Assembly (NCBI GenBank): GCA_902825215.1
Contig: LR782234.1
Location: forward strand, 3,906,001-3,970,000
Source of the DNA: Pseudomonas fluorescens
GTDB taxonomy: Bacteria > Pseudomonadota > Gammaproteobacteria > Pseudomonadales > Pseudomonadaceae
Direction: 5' to 3'
DNA length: 64,000 nucleotides
Both the position numbers and the translations under genes were made by a program. Of the stretch, positions 16,512-25,009 are shown one piece after another (position 1 is the stretch's first letter; each line of letters starts with the position of its first letter). The notes beneath the pieces were generated by a model. It had not been told where the DNA came from and ran no database searches. It saw only the letters and a program-made list of their open reading frames with translations.

Positions 16512-17450
16512 GTGAAAATTCGTCTTTCGATCCTGAGCCTGTTTTTCGCATTCACAGGCACATTCATCACGCCAACGATCAACGCCGCGGAAACCACCGC
16601 TGCCCCGCGCGACGCCTCGACCCTGAAGATCGCCTCCGGCAGCGCCCTGCTCATGGATATGCAGACCAACAAAGTCATCTACTCCAGCAACCCTGACGTG
16701 ATCGTGCCGATCGCCTCCGTCAGCAAATTGATGACCGGACTGGTGGTGGTAGAAGCGCGGCAGAACATGGACGAATGGATCAATGTCGACATCAGCAACA
16801 CTCCGGAAATGAAGGGGGTGTTCTCCCGAGTCAAACTCAAGAGCGAACTGCCGCGGCGCGAGATGCTGCTGATTGCCCTGATGTCCTCGGAGAACCGCGC
16901 GGCGGCCAGCCTCGCCCACCATTATCCGGGTGGCTACGCCGCGTTCATCGCAGCAATGAACGCCAAGGCCAAGATGCTGGGCATGACCAGCACACACTTC
17001 GTTGAGCCAACGGGCCTTTCCGAGCGCAACGTTTCCACCGCACGCGACCTGAGCAAGTTGCTGGTTGCTGCACACAAATATCCGCTGCTGAGCGAATTGA
17101 CCACCACCAAGGAAAAAACCGTCGCCTTCCGCAAACCCAATTACACCCTGGGTTTTCGCAACACTGATCACCTGGTCAACAAGGCAGACTGGGACATCAT
17201 GATTACCAAGACCGGCTTCACCAATCCTGCCGGCCATTGTCTGGTATTGGTGACGAAGATGGCCAATCGTCCGGTGGCACTGGTGATTCTCGACGCATTC
17301 GGCAAATACACGCATTTTGCCGACGCCAGCCGCATTCGCAGCTGGGTGGAGACCGGTCGCAGCGCGGCAGTGCCGGCGGTGGCCCAGCAGTACAAGGCGC
17401 AGAAAAACCTCAAGTCGCGCCAGAGCGGCGTGGTCGAAGCCTCTAAATAA
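16512..17450 (+). CDS. pbpG: D-alanyl-D-alanine endopeptidase PBP7
   Basis: A 312-residue low-molecular-mass penicillin-binding protein that cleaves peptide cross-links in the periplasm. The GTG start at 16512 is the only usable start in frame after a stop at 16479. A signal peptide occupies about residues 1-26 (ending INAAE). The active-site motifs are intact: Ser69-x-x-Lys72 (SVSK), Ser126-x-Asn128 (SEN) and Lys233-Thr-Gly. The start overlaps the stop of a 5-codon ORF at 16498-16515. A bidirectional terminator follows. Confidence 0.95.
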   Translation: MKIRLSILSLFFAFTGTFITPTINAAETTAAPRDASTLKIASGSALLMDMQTNKVIYSSNPDVIVPIASVSKLMTGLVVVEARQNMDEWINVDISNTPEMKGVFSRVKLKSELPRREMLLIALMSSENRAAASLAHHYPGGYAAFIAAMNAKAKMLGMTSTHFVEPTGLSERNVSTARDLSKLLVAAHKYPLLSELTTTKEKTVAFRKPNYTLGFRNTDHLVNKADWDIMITKTGFTNPAGHCLVLVTKMANRPVALVILDAFGKYTHFADASRIRSWVETGRSAAVPAVAQQYKAQKNLKSRQSGVVEASK

Positions 17451-17464
17451 GCGTTTCGCACAGG

Positions 17465-17493
17465 AAAAGCCCCGAATCTTCGGGGCTTTTTTT
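17465..17493. terminator. Bidirectional terminator between pbpG and the small acidic gene
   Basis: AAAAGCCCCGAA-TC-TTCGGGGCTTTTTTT is symmetric, with a T run on the plus strand and an A run before the stem, so it can serve pbpG and the convergent gene at 17505. Confidence 0.92.
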
Positions 17494-17504
17494 CGTCTGC
17501 CGGA

Positions 17505-17711
17505 TCAGTCGTTGGGCAGCGGCATCTTGTCGTCATCGGGGATGCCATCGCCCGCAGCTGGATCGCGTGACGGCTCGGGAGTCAGCACATTCGGCCGCGC
17601 CAACGGGTCACGCAGCGGGCTGTCCGGATCGAGCACCGGGTCGACGTCTGACTCGGGCGTGGTCGGCACGCTGTCCGGTTTCTGGTCATCGAAGCTTGAA
17701 TCGGTACTCAT
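17505..17711 (-). CDS. Small acidic Pro/Asp-rich disordered protein A
   Basis: A 68-residue protein starting MSTDSSFDDQ; the start is supported by GAGG 7 bases upstream. It is rich in Asp, Pro and Ser with repeated DPDSP/DPL-type turns and no hydrophobic segment or Cys, so it is probably intrinsically disordered and cytoplasmic. It lies 11 bases downstream of a similar gene (17723-17926), likely one operon. Function unknown; possibly of the DUF6021 group of Pseudomonas proteins, from memory and unverified. Confidence 0.7.
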   Translation of the reverse strand: MSTDSSFDDQKPDSVPTTPESDVDPVLDPDSPLRDPLARPNVLTPEPSRDPAAGDGIPDDDKMPLPND

Positions 17712-17722
17712 ACGCACCTCGC

Positions 17723-17926
17723 TCAGGGTTTCAGATCGCCCAACGGGTCGTAGGCTTTGCCGGGCTTGCGCTGCTCATCGTCGGGTTTTTCATCCAGCGG
17801 AGCCTTGGCGGGACCGACCGGGTCCACCTGGGGATCATCGAGATCGGGCGAATCCGGATCGAACCCCAGGTCATCGCCTGAAGAATGTTCGGAAGAATGT
17901 GGGCCTTTCGGGGATGAATCTGCCAT
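17723..17926 (-). CDS. Small acidic Pro/Asp-rich disordered protein B
   Basis: A 67-residue protein starting MADSSPKGPHSSEH, chosen because AGGAGG lies 6 bases upstream. The middle reads GFDPDSPDLDDPQVDPVG, sharing the DPDSP motif with the downstream neighbour (DPVLDPDSPLRDPL). It is hydrophilic and acidic and lacks a signal peptide. The very strong Shine-Dalgarno suggests good expression. Function unknown. A third protein of similar composition is at 31591-31821. Confidence 0.75.
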   Translation of the reverse strand: MADSSPKGPHSSEHSSGDDLGFDPDSPDLDDPQVDPVGPAKAPLDEKPDDEQRKPGKAYDPLGDLKP

Positions 17927-18016
17927 GTGCGCCTCCTGGTGCGCCCGCAAAATCACGGGCTCTACGCATAGGAGGCGAGCCGGGCGCAGTCGTGCCCGGC
18001 AAGTGACGAACGGAGC

Positions 18017-18688
18017 CTAGTGCGCCGCGAGCGCCTTGCGCGCCTGTGCCGCTTCGTTTTCCTGACCGGCCTGGGCCAGCGCATCGGCCGCCTTCAGCCA
18101 GCGTTGCTGATCAACGGCTGCGGGGATCTGCGAAGGCTTCTGGATCAGAATGGCCCAGCCGCCGGACTTTTCCAGCGCCGACTCGAAGGCACTGAAACTC
18201 ATCAGTTGCCGACGGTTCATCCCGGCGCGCAACAGCACGTTCTGCTTGTTGCGATCGTAGCCGGAGAGAATCGCATAGCGCGGCTCGGCCCAGAACGCCG
18301 AACCTTCGCTGAAGCGCACCATCACCGCATAACCGGCGGCCACCTGGGTCAACAGCGCTGGAAGATGACTGTCGAGCGGGTAGACCACCATGCCGTATTC
18401 ACGGGCGAGATTTTCCATATTGCGCTGCAACTTGTCTTCAGCGCCCGGCAAGTGCAACGGCTTTTCCAGCAGACCCGGCGTGATCACGATGCCCTGCTGC
18501 GACAACAGACTGGCCAACACCTGCGGCCCGCTCTGATGGGCTTCGCCGCGGTAGAACGTGCCGCTCAGCTCGACCCGCTCCGGCAGACGCTTGACCTCTG
18601 GTGCAACCGTGCCTGCGCAACCGTTCAAAACTGCCGCACCGACGGCAATAAGCAGCGCCGCTCGCACTCGGGAAAATAGCTGGACCAT
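18017..18688 (-). CDS. C39-peptidase-like lipoprotein lacking catalytic residues
   Basis: A 223-residue lipoprotein. The start at 18688 is preferred among consecutive GTG-ATG-ATG codons because GAGAG is 5 bases upstream. The lipobox VLNGC places the lipidated Cys near residue 24. The domain at about 40-175 resembles the peptidase C39-like (papain-fold) family, but where that family has HQCGP this protein has HQSGP, and the HxVVVxGYD histidine is replaced (RYAILSGYD). The C-terminal 40 residues resemble a short helical TPR-like tail (DALAQAGQENEAAQAR). It is predicted to be a periplasmic non-catalytic binding protein. Confidence 0.65.
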   Translation of the reverse strand: MVQLFSRVRAALLIAVGAAVLNGCAGTVAPEVKRLPERVELSGTFYRGEAHQSGPQVLASLLSQQGIVITPGLLEKPLHLPGAEDKLQRNMENLAREYGMVVYPLDSHLPALLTQVAAGYAVMVRFSEGSAFWAEPRYAILSGYDRNKQNVLLRAGMNRRQLMSFSAFESALEKSGGWAILIQKPSQIPAAVDQQRWLKAADALAQAGQENEAAQARKALAAH

Positions 18689-18920
18689 CATCACTCTCTG
18701 TTCAGACGCCGGTCTTCGTGTTCCGGCAACGCTGCGATCATAGGGCCGCGACCGCCTGCGGTATAGCCTTTAACCGCAGACCAGGCAATTGCATAGAGCG
18801 AACTGATTGGTCGCCAGCGACCTTTGGTCAATAGCCTGAAACACCCCATTGGCTAGACTGTCAGTGAAACAGAGCGAATTGAAAAGTGTGCGCCCGCTGC
18901 AGGGCGAAGAGGAGGCACTG

Positions 18921-19088
18921 ATGAGCCTGACCATGACCATCGTGATGTTGATTGCCGGCTGGCTGGCTGTGGCGACTGCCATGCTGTGGGGGGTGTTGCG
19001 GGTTTCGCGGCGGCATCATCATCCGGTGCAGACTACGCAGACCGAAAAAAAGCTTAAGAACGATATGCGTAATGCCGCTGCGCATTAA
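18921..19088 (+). CDS. Small single-pass membrane protein
   Basis: A 55-residue protein, MSLTMTIVMLIAGWLAVATA onward, with one membrane helix at about residues 4-27 followed by a basic, His-rich cytoplasmic-type tail (RVSRRHHHP). The start is fixed by GAGGAGG 6 bases upstream; the frame extends to 18849 without support. It is divergent from the C39-like gene and convergent with terC. Function unknown. Confidence 0.7.
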   Translation: MSLTMTIVMLIAGWLAVATAMLWGVLRVSRRHHHPVQTTQTEKKLKNDMRNAAAH

Positions 19089-19092
19089 GATC

Positions 19093-19263
19093 AAAAGCCC
19101 CTCATCGGAACGCCGCCCGCCTAGCCCTCTCCTGGAGGGAGAGGGAACTGATTGGGTTGTTCTTGCAAGCTACGCCGCCCTGAGCTACCGAGCCGAACTC
19201 AGGATTTGAAAGCCCCCGAATCGGCTCCCTCTCCCTCCGGGACAGGGCTGGGGTGAGGGGCAG
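19093..19263. repeat. CCCCTCACCC-ended intergenic element, copy 2
   Basis: Same family as 5155-5311. The left end is interrupted: CCCCTCA is followed by a 16-base insertion before CTAGCCCTCTCC. The right end CTCCGGGACAGGGCTGGGGTGAGGGGC is typical. It begins 5 bases after the small membrane-protein gene. Confidence 0.72.
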
Positions 19264-19292
19264 ATTTCAGATAAAACACACAATATCAAAGC

Positions 19293-19327
19293 AAAAAAAA
19301 CCGCCTGAGCCCAAAAGCCCAAGCGGT
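19293..19327 (-). terminator. Intrinsic terminator of terC
   Basis: On the minus strand ACCGCTTGGGC pairs with GCTCAGGCGGT (11 pairs with two G-T) and is followed by eight T residues. Confidence 0.9.
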
Positions 19328-19344
19328 CTTGACGCTGCCAGCCA

Positions 19345-20094
19345 TTACGCCTGCTGAGCAACCTTCTTCTGTTTAGCCCGGCGCGACATCATGTTCAACA
19401 CTTCGATACCCGCCGAGAACGCCATCGCCGCGTACACATAACCTTTCGGTACGTGGGCGCCGAAGCCTTCGGCGATCAGGGTCATACCGATCATGATCAG
19501 GAAGCCCAGGGCCAGCATTACCACGGTCGGGTTGTCGTTGATGAACTTGGCCAGCGGGTCAGCTGCCAGCAACATCACCAGCACCGACACCACTACCGCG
19601 ATGATCATGATCGGCAAGTGTTCGGTCATGCCGACAGCGGTAATGATGCTGTCGATCGAGAACACCATGTCGAGCATCAGGATCTGACCGATCGCTGCAG
19701 CGAAACCCAGGGTCACGGTCGAGGTCGCGGTCTTCGGATCCTCCGGGGCCGGGTCCATGCTGTGATGGATCTCGGTGGTGGCTTTCCACACCAGGAACAG
19801 ACCACCGGCGATCAGGATCATGTCCTTCCAGGAGAACGCCTGGCCCAGGATTTCGATCACAGGCTCGGTCAACTGCACGATGAACGCGATGGTGCTCAAC
19901 AGCGCCAGACGCAGGATCAACGCCATGCCGATACCGATGCGGCGAGCCTTCTGCCGATGTTGCTCGGGCAGCTTGTTGGTCAGGATCGAAATAAAGATCA
20001 GGTTATCGATGCCGAGCACGATTTCCATTACCACCAGTGTGGCCAAAGCAACCCAGGCGGTGGGGCTGGCGGCGAGTTCTAACAGATATTCCAT
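19345..20094 (-). CDS. TerC-family integral membrane protein
   Basis: A 249-residue protein with about seven membrane helices. The family motif LGIDNLIFISILTNKLP lies in helix 1 (about residues 26-42), and the mirrored DMVFSIDSIITAVG lies in the middle (about 145-158); these acidic motifs are the proposed metal site. TerC proteins are linked to manganese export or to metalation of secreted enzymes; the exact role of this paralogue is not known. It lies 30 bases upstream of a small lipoprotein gene with its own terminator on the other side. Confidence 0.9.
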   Translation of the reverse strand: MEYLLELAASPTAWVALATLVVMEIVLGIDNLIFISILTNKLPEQHRQKARRIGIGMALILRLALLSTIAFIVQLTEPVIEILGQAFSWKDMILIAGGLFLVWKATTEIHHSMDPAPEDPKTATSTVTLGFAAAIGQILMLDMVFSIDSIITAVGMTEHLPIMIIAVVVSVLVMLLAADPLAKFINDNPTVVMLALGFLIMIGMTLIAEGFGAHVPKGYVYAAMAFSAGIEVLNMMSRRAKQKKVAQQA

Positions 20095-20124
20095 GGGTCA
20101 GTCCTGACTCTGTGTAAGACGGGG

Positions 20125-20367
20125 TTAGATAGTCTTGGAAGAAGATTCGGCTTCTTCCGTTTGTTTTTCCGGTGTTTCTTTTTTCTGAATCAAGCCACCG
20201 GTGGCATCGCTGAGCGCTTGCTCGGCAGCCTTATGGGTGTCGTCGATCGCTTGCTTGGCGGTTTCAGCCGCTGCGCCCATCAATTGCTGAGCGCTTTTTT
20301 CGGCCTGATCGCAACCGGCCAGAAACAGTAAAGACGCAAACATCAGCGCAGGAAATGTGTATTTCAT
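20125..20367 (-). CDS. Small helical lipoprotein
   Basis: An 80-residue lipoprotein starting MKYTFPALMFASLLFLAGCD; the lipobox LAGC places Cys near residue 19 and the +2 residue is Asp, which in enterobacteria favours inner-membrane retention. The remaining 60 residues are Ala/Glu/Lys/Thr-rich and probably one long helix. The longer frame to 20424 has no support. Same strand as terC, and divergent from nhaR. Function unknown. Confidence 0.75.
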   Translation of the reverse strand: MKYTFPALMFASLLFLAGCDQAEKSAQQLMGAAAETAKQAIDDTHKAAEQALSDATGGLIQKKETPEKQTEEAESSSKTI

Positions 20368-20500
20368 AATGATTCCTCGAATAAACCAGCGCGGCACGCA
20401 GAGCAGCCGTCGATGGCTGGGCATTCTAGGGAGGCGAACACTTCAGGAAAATTCGTATTTTTAGCGGCTATACTTCGGTTTTCACGAACTGAAGATCGCC

Positions 20501-21400
20501 ATGCTCAATTACCGTCAACTGCATTATTTCTGGGTTGTTGCCAAGACCGGCAGCATCGTGCGCGCCTGCGAGCAACTGAACCTGACCCCGCAAACCATCA
20601 GCGGGCAGATTTCTCTGCTCGAACAGACCTACGGCATTGAGTTGTTTCGCCGCGTCGGCCGGCAACTGGAACTCACCGAATCCGGGCGTCAGGCCCTGCC
20701 CTACGCCGAACAGATGTTCCAGCTCGGCGGCGAACTCGAGTTGATGCTGCGCGCGCAGCCCAACGAACAGCAGATCCTGTTTCGCGTGGGGGTCGCCGAC
20801 GTGGTGCCCAAATCCATCGTTTATCGTTTGATCGCGCCGACCATGGAATTGAGCGAACCGCTGCGCATCACCTGCCGGGAAGACAAACTCGAACGCTTGC
20901 TCGCGGATCTGGCGATTCAGCGTCTCGATCTGGTGATTTCCGACAGCCCGATGCCTTCGCACCTCGACATCAAGGGCTACAGCCAGAAACTCGGTGAATG
21001 CGGCATCAGTTTTTTCGCCACCGCCGAACTGGCGGCGACTTACGGTCAGGATTTCCCGCGCAGCCTGCACGGCGCACCGCTGCTGATTCCCGGCGCGGAA
21101 ACCGTGGTGCGCAGCCGCTTGCAGCGCTGGTTTGCCGAACAGCAGATCCAGCCGCAAATCGTCGGCGAATTCGATGACAGTGCGTTGATGCAGGCGTTCG
21201 GCCAATCCGGCAGCGGGATTTTCATTGGTCCGAGCGTGATTGCCGATGAAGTGAAGCGCCAGTACGGCGTCGTGGTTATTGGCCAGACCGATGCGGTGAC
21301 CGAGTCGTTCTATGCCATCTCGGTGGAGCGCAAGGTCAAGCACCCAGGCATCGTTGCGATTACCGAGGGTGCCCGACGCGAGCTGTTTACCACCTTATGA
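20501..21400 (+). CDS. nhaR: LysR-family activator NhaR
   Basis: A 299-residue LTTR. The N-terminal domain reads MLNYRQLHYFWVVAKTGSIV with QTISGQISLLEQTYGIELFRR; this YFWxVAKxGS start and RACEQLNLTPQTISGQI recognition helix are characteristic of NhaR. In E. coli NhaR responds to Na+/alkaline pH and controls the nhaA antiporter gene and others; no antiporter is adjacent here, so its targets lie elsewhere. Its last 6 bases overlap the end of the convergent MFS gene. Confidence 0.9.
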   Translation: MLNYRQLHYFWVVAKTGSIVRACEQLNLTPQTISGQISLLEQTYGIELFRRVGRQLELTESGRQALPYAEQMFQLGGELELMLRAQPNEQQILFRVGVADVVPKSIVYRLIAPTMELSEPLRITCREDKLERLLADLAIQRLDLVISDSPMPSHLDIKGYSQKLGECGISFFATAELAATYGQDFPRSLHGAPLLIPGAETVVRSRLQRWFAEQQIQPQIVGEFDDSALMQAFGQSGSGIFIGPSVIADEVKRQYGVVVIGQTDAVTESFYAISVERKVKHPGIVAITEGARRELFTTL

Positions 21401-22552
21401 AGCGCAGGCTTCGCGCGGCTTCAAGGTCATCAGCACCATGGCGAGGAACACCGACAGCAGGATAAACCCGGCAGCGGCAAAGCCGAGGAAACCGAGGCCG
21501 GCGCTGTCGATGACCCGACCGCCGATCATCGCGCCCAGACCGATGCCCAGATTGGCCCCGGCGATGTTCAGCGAGGCCGCGAAAGCCGGCGCTTCTGGTG
21601 CGGCCTTCATCAGGCGCACATGGCTGACCAGGAACAACGCCGCCTGGGTCACGCCCCAGATGGCCATGGCCACGGCAAGGCCCAACGGTGAATGAATGTT
21701 CGGCACCAGCGAGACCATGCCAGCGATCATGAACGCGCAGAACAGCACCGAAGCGCCGAGCGGGTGCCGGTCCACCGCACGGCCGCCCAACGAGTTGCCG
21801 ATCAGCCCGACCGCACCGAAGCCCATCAGGCACCAGCCGACCACGGTGCCGTTGAACCCGGCCAGCCGTTCAAGAATGTCCGCCAGATAGGTGTAAGCGG
21901 TGAACATGCCGCTGAACACCAGGATCGACAGCAGTACATGGCCGAGCATCAACGGGCTGCGCAGGATCTTGAACTGCGAACGGAAGCTGACTTGATGTTG
22001 ATGCAGACTGGTTTTCGGCAGATACACGAATAGCAGCAAAGCCTTGGCAAACGCGACCACCGCGAGAATCGCGAAAGCCGTGCGCCAGCCGAAGGCGTCG
22101 GAAATCAACGTGCCGACCGGGATGCCGAACACCGTAGCGCAAACGATGCCGAAACCGATCTTGGCGATCGCGCGACCGGCGAAATCCGGGCCGACGATAT
22201 CGACCGCCGTCTCGCTGGCCAGCGCCCAGAACACCGGCAACCCCAGCGCCGGAATCAATCGGGCAACGGCCATGACCCAGATATTCGGCGCCAACGCCGC
22301 GACGGTATTGGCCAGGCCGAACATGATCAGGATGCTGATGAACAACTTGCGCCGTTCGAAACGGGCGAAATACGCAGTCAGGAACGGGCCGAACATCGCC
22401 ACGGTAAACGCGAACAGCGTCACCAGTAATCCGGCTTGGGGAATGGTGACTTCAAGATCGCGGGCAATCGCCGGCAACAGGCCGACGATAACGAATTCCG
22501 TGGTCAGCACCGTGAAACCGGCAGCGGACAACAGAAGAATAGGCAACAGCAT
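21395..22552 (-). CDS. MFS transporter (DHA1 family, sugar/nucleoside-efflux-like)
   Basis: A 385-residue, 12-helix major facilitator beginning MLLPILLLSAAGFTVLTTEF. The start at 22552 was chosen for GGAG about 8 bases upstream; the longer frame to 22705 is not protein-like. The TTEFVIVGLLP motif in helix 1 is common to NepI/AraJ-type exporters, and FARFERRKLF is the motif A loop. Convergent with nhaR, overlapping by 6 bases. Substrate unknown. Confidence 0.85.
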   Translation of the reverse strand: MLLPILLLSAAGFTVLTTEFVIVGLLPAIARDLEVTIPQAGLLVTLFAFTVAMFGPFLTAYFARFERRKLFISILIMFGLANTVAALAPNIWVMAVARLIPALGLPVFWALASETAVDIVGPDFAGRAIAKIGFGIVCATVFGIPVGTLISDAFGWRTAFAILAVVAFAKALLLFVYLPKTSLHQHQVSFRSQFKILRSPLMLGHVLLSILVFSGMFTAYTYLADILERLAGFNGTVVGWCLMGFGAVGLIGNSLGGRAVDRHPLGASVLFCAFMIAGMVSLVPNIHSPLGLAVAMAIWGVTQAALFLVSHVRLMKAAPEAPAFAASLNIAGANLGIGLGAMIGGRVIDSAGLGFLGFAAAGFILLSVFLAMVLMTLKPREACAS

Positions 22553-22862
22553 GCGCAACTCCAGCAAAACGACGACACCAGCGTTGGCCTTGCGGCCCGC
22601 TGGCGAAATTTGAAAATGAGGATGGCGCAGCTTAACAGAGAGTGCCCCGAGCTGACTTGCACAAACCTGTCTGATTGGCCGATCAAACGGGTGGCAGATC
22701 GTCACATGCCTGAGGGATAAGGCCTACGCTGTGATAAAGTCCGCGCCCTGCAAAAACGTACAGCTTGTTCAGCGGCCGGTTTTTGGCGCTGATGTCGATT
22801 CGACACTCGGTTCGTGCCTGCCCACGCAACCTCGCACCCTATAAAAAACAGAGATGCCGTTC
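22553..22862. other. Divergent promoter region, MFS and sstT
   Basis: A 310-base gap between two divergent transporter genes. No gene, repeat or clear terminator is seen. It should hold both promoters; I cannot pick them reliably. Confidence 0.5.
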
Positions 22863-24095
22863 ATGACCGCCTCATCCCCTTCTCTCCTGCAACGCTTGAA
22901 AAAACTCAGCCTGGTGACCCAGATCGTGATCGGCCTGATCGCCGGTATCGCCCTGGCGCTGCTTGCTCCGGAAGCTGCCAAGTCCACCGCGTTCATCGGC
23001 AAGGTGTTTGTCTCGGCGTTGAAAGCCGTGGCGCCGATTCTGGTGTTCGTCCTGGTGATGGCCTCGATCGCCAACCACAAGCATGGTCAGGAAACTCACA
23101 TCCGGCCGATCCTGTTCCTGTACCTGCTGGGCACGTTCAGCGCAGCGGTGGTGGCCGTGGTTGCCAGCATGGCGTTCCCGTCCCATCTGGTGCTGTCGAC
23201 TGAAAATGTCGCGGTCAGCGCACCGGGCGGGATCGGTGAAGTGCTGCAAAGCCTGCTGCTGAGCGTGGTCGATAACCCGGTCAACGCGCTGATGAACGCC
23301 AACTTCATCGGCATTCTGGCGTGGGCGATCGGCATGGGCATCGCGATCCGCCACGCCGGCGATACCACCCGCGAAGTGCTGGGCGACTTGTCCAACGGCG
23401 TCACCGTGATCGTGCGTGTAGTGATTCGCTTCGCGCCGCTGGGTATTTTCGGTCTGGTCGCGTCGACGCTGGCCACGTCCGGTTTCGGCGCGCTGCTCGG
23501 TTACGCGCACCTGCTCGCAGTGTTGCTCGGCTGCATGCTGTTCGTGGCGTTGGTGATGAACCCGCTGATCGTGTTCTGGAAGCTGCGCCGCAATCCTTAT
23601 CCGCTGACCCTCCAATGCCTGCGCGAAAGCGGTATCACCGCGTTTTTCACCCGCAGTTCGGCGGCGAACATTCCGGTCAACCTGGAACTGAGCAAGCGCC
23701 TGGGCCTGCATGAAGACACCTACTCGGTGTCGATCCCGCTGGGCGCGACCATCAACATGGCCGGCGCGGCGATCACCATCACCGTACTGGCCCTGGCCGC
23801 GGTGCACACGTTGGGGATTGCCGTGGACATTCCGACGGCGATTTTGCTCAGCGTTGTTGCGGCGATCTGCGCGTGTGGCGCTTCGGGCGTGGCCGGTGGC
23901 TCGCTGCTGTTGATTCCGCTGGCATGCAGCCTGTTCGGCATCCCGAGCGAGATTGCCATGCAGGTGGTGGCGGTCGGTTTCATCATTGGCGTGCTGCAGG
24001 ATTCGGCGGAGACTGCGCTGAATTCGTCGACTGACGTGCTGTTTACCGCAGCGGCTTGCCTGGGTGAAGAAGCGAAGGCCCAGCGTACCGCCTGA
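22863..24095 (+). CDS. sstT: Serine/threonine:Na+ symporter SstT
   Basis: A 410-residue dicarboxylate/amino acid:cation symporter family protein. The first in-frame ATG is at 22854; the second (MTASSPSLLQRL) at 22863 is preferred because the short AGAG is better spaced for it and it gives the usual SstT start. The substrate-binding segment AFFTRSSAANIPVNLELSK and the NMAGAA motif (IPLGATINMAGAAITI) are intact. It imports serine and threonine with sodium. Followed by a terminator at 24147. Confidence 0.95.
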   Translation: MTASSPSLLQRLKKLSLVTQIVIGLIAGIALALLAPEAAKSTAFIGKVFVSALKAVAPILVFVLVMASIANHKHGQETHIRPILFLYLLGTFSAAVVAVVASMAFPSHLVLSTENVAVSAPGGIGEVLQSLLLSVVDNPVNALMNANFIGILAWAIGMGIAIRHAGDTTREVLGDLSNGVTVIVRVVIRFAPLGIFGLVASTLATSGFGALLGYAHLLAVLLGCMLFVALVMNPLIVFWKLRRNPYPLTLQCLRESGITAFFTRSSAANIPVNLELSKRLGLHEDTYSVSIPLGATINMAGAAITITVLALAAVHTLGIAVDIPTAILLSVVAAICACGASGVAGGSLLLIPLACSLFGIPSEIAMQVVAVGFIIGVLQDSAETALNSSTDVLFTAAACLGEEAKAQRTA

Positions 24096-24110
24096 TATTC
24101 ACGGTACCCC

Positions 24111-24140
24111 GATCGTTCCCACGCTCCGCGAGGGAACGAG
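24111..24140. repeat. GTTCCCACGCTCCGCG-type short repeat
   Basis: GATCGTTCCCACGCTCCGCG followed by AGGGAACGA, a short inverted repeat of the same class as the tandem array at 44360-44570. Confidence 0.7.
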
Positions 24141-24146
24141 CAAATG

Positions 24147-24184
24147 AAAAGCCCGCCTCGGTGTGAACCTTGGCGGGCTTTTTT
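24147..24184 (+). terminator. Intrinsic terminator of sstT
   Basis: AAAAGCCCGCC and GGCGGGCTTTTTT flank a 14-base loop, about 50 bases after the stop. Confidence 0.88.
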
Positions 24185-24199
24185 GTGGCTGACATCTTT

Positions 24200-24362
24200 T
24201 GCCCCCTCACCCCAACCCTCTCCCCCAAGGGGGCGAGGGGGAAAGGGAGCCGATCTGTGTGCTGTTCGAAATTAGAGTTCGACTCGATGGATCGGGCCGG
24301 CGTATCTCGAACAAACAACTCGGTCAGTCCCCTCTCCCTCCGGGAGAGGGCTAGGGTGAGGG
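24200..24362. repeat. CCCCTCACCC-ended intergenic element, copy 3
   Basis: Left end CCCCCTCACCCCAACCCTCT, right end GGGAGAGGGCTAGGGTGAGGG. Fills the gap between the sstT terminator and the DUF1993 gene. Confidence 0.75.
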
Positions 24363-24374
24363 TTGTTTTACGAT

Positions 24375-24884
24375 TTAGAACGCGCCCATGTAATCGCGCT
24401 TGCCCACTTCCACACCGTTATGACGCAGTAATGCATACGTGGTGGTGACGTGGAAGAAGAATTGCGGCAGACCGTAAGTCAGCAGATACGACTGACCACT
24501 GAAGCGCTTCTCTTTTGGTGTGCCGGGACGGGTGACGATTTCGATGCCTTCCTTGCCATCGATCTGCTCTGGCTTGATCTCGCCGATAAAGGCCAGAACC
24601 TTGGCGATCAGGGCTTGCAACTCGGCGAAGGTGGTTTCGCTGTCGTCGTACTTCGGCAGTTCGACTTCAGCCAGACGCGCCGACACGCCTTTGGCAAAGT
24701 CGACAGCGATCTGCACCTGGCGGGTCAGCGGAAACATGTCCGGGTACAGACGCGCTTGCAGAAAGGCGTTCGGGTCGATGTTTTTCTCGCTGGCGTGGGC
24801 TTCAGCCTTTTTCAGCACATCGCTCAGGGCGTTGAGCATTTGTTGAAAAACCGGGACGGATGCGGCGTACAGGGAAATGGTCAT
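24375..24884 (-). CDS. DUF1993 family protein
   Basis: A 169-residue soluble protein matching the DUF1993 pattern: MTISLYAASVPVFQQMLNAL at the start, the LYPDMFPLTRQVQIA block (about residues 46-60) and LPQFFFHVTTTYALLRHNGV near the end. The family has a DinB-like four-helix fold by general knowledge; no catalytic function is established. Divergent from the yceH-like gene with a 125-base gap. Confidence 0.85.
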   Translation of the reverse strand: MTISLYAASVPVFQQMLNALSDVLKKAEAHASEKNIDPNAFLQARLYPDMFPLTRQVQIAVDFAKGVSARLAEVELPKYDDSETTFAELQALIAKVLAFIGEIKPEQIDGKEGIEIVTRPGTPKEKRFSGQSYLLTYGLPQFFFHVTTTYALLRHNGVEVGKRDYMGAF

Positions 24885-25009
24885 GGCAGTCTCGTGTGAT
24901 GGCTGGGTGGAACAAGGAGGCGATTATAGCCATGCTTGATGACCACACGGCTTGCCTTTTGTTGGGCAAGGATTAGGCTAGGCGCCTTCGACTGCAGAGG
25001 GAACGCGCG

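Noticed and set aside
24111..24140. Second terminator for sstT
   Set aside because: The stem is a repeat-family sequence without a T run; the true terminator is at 24147-24184.
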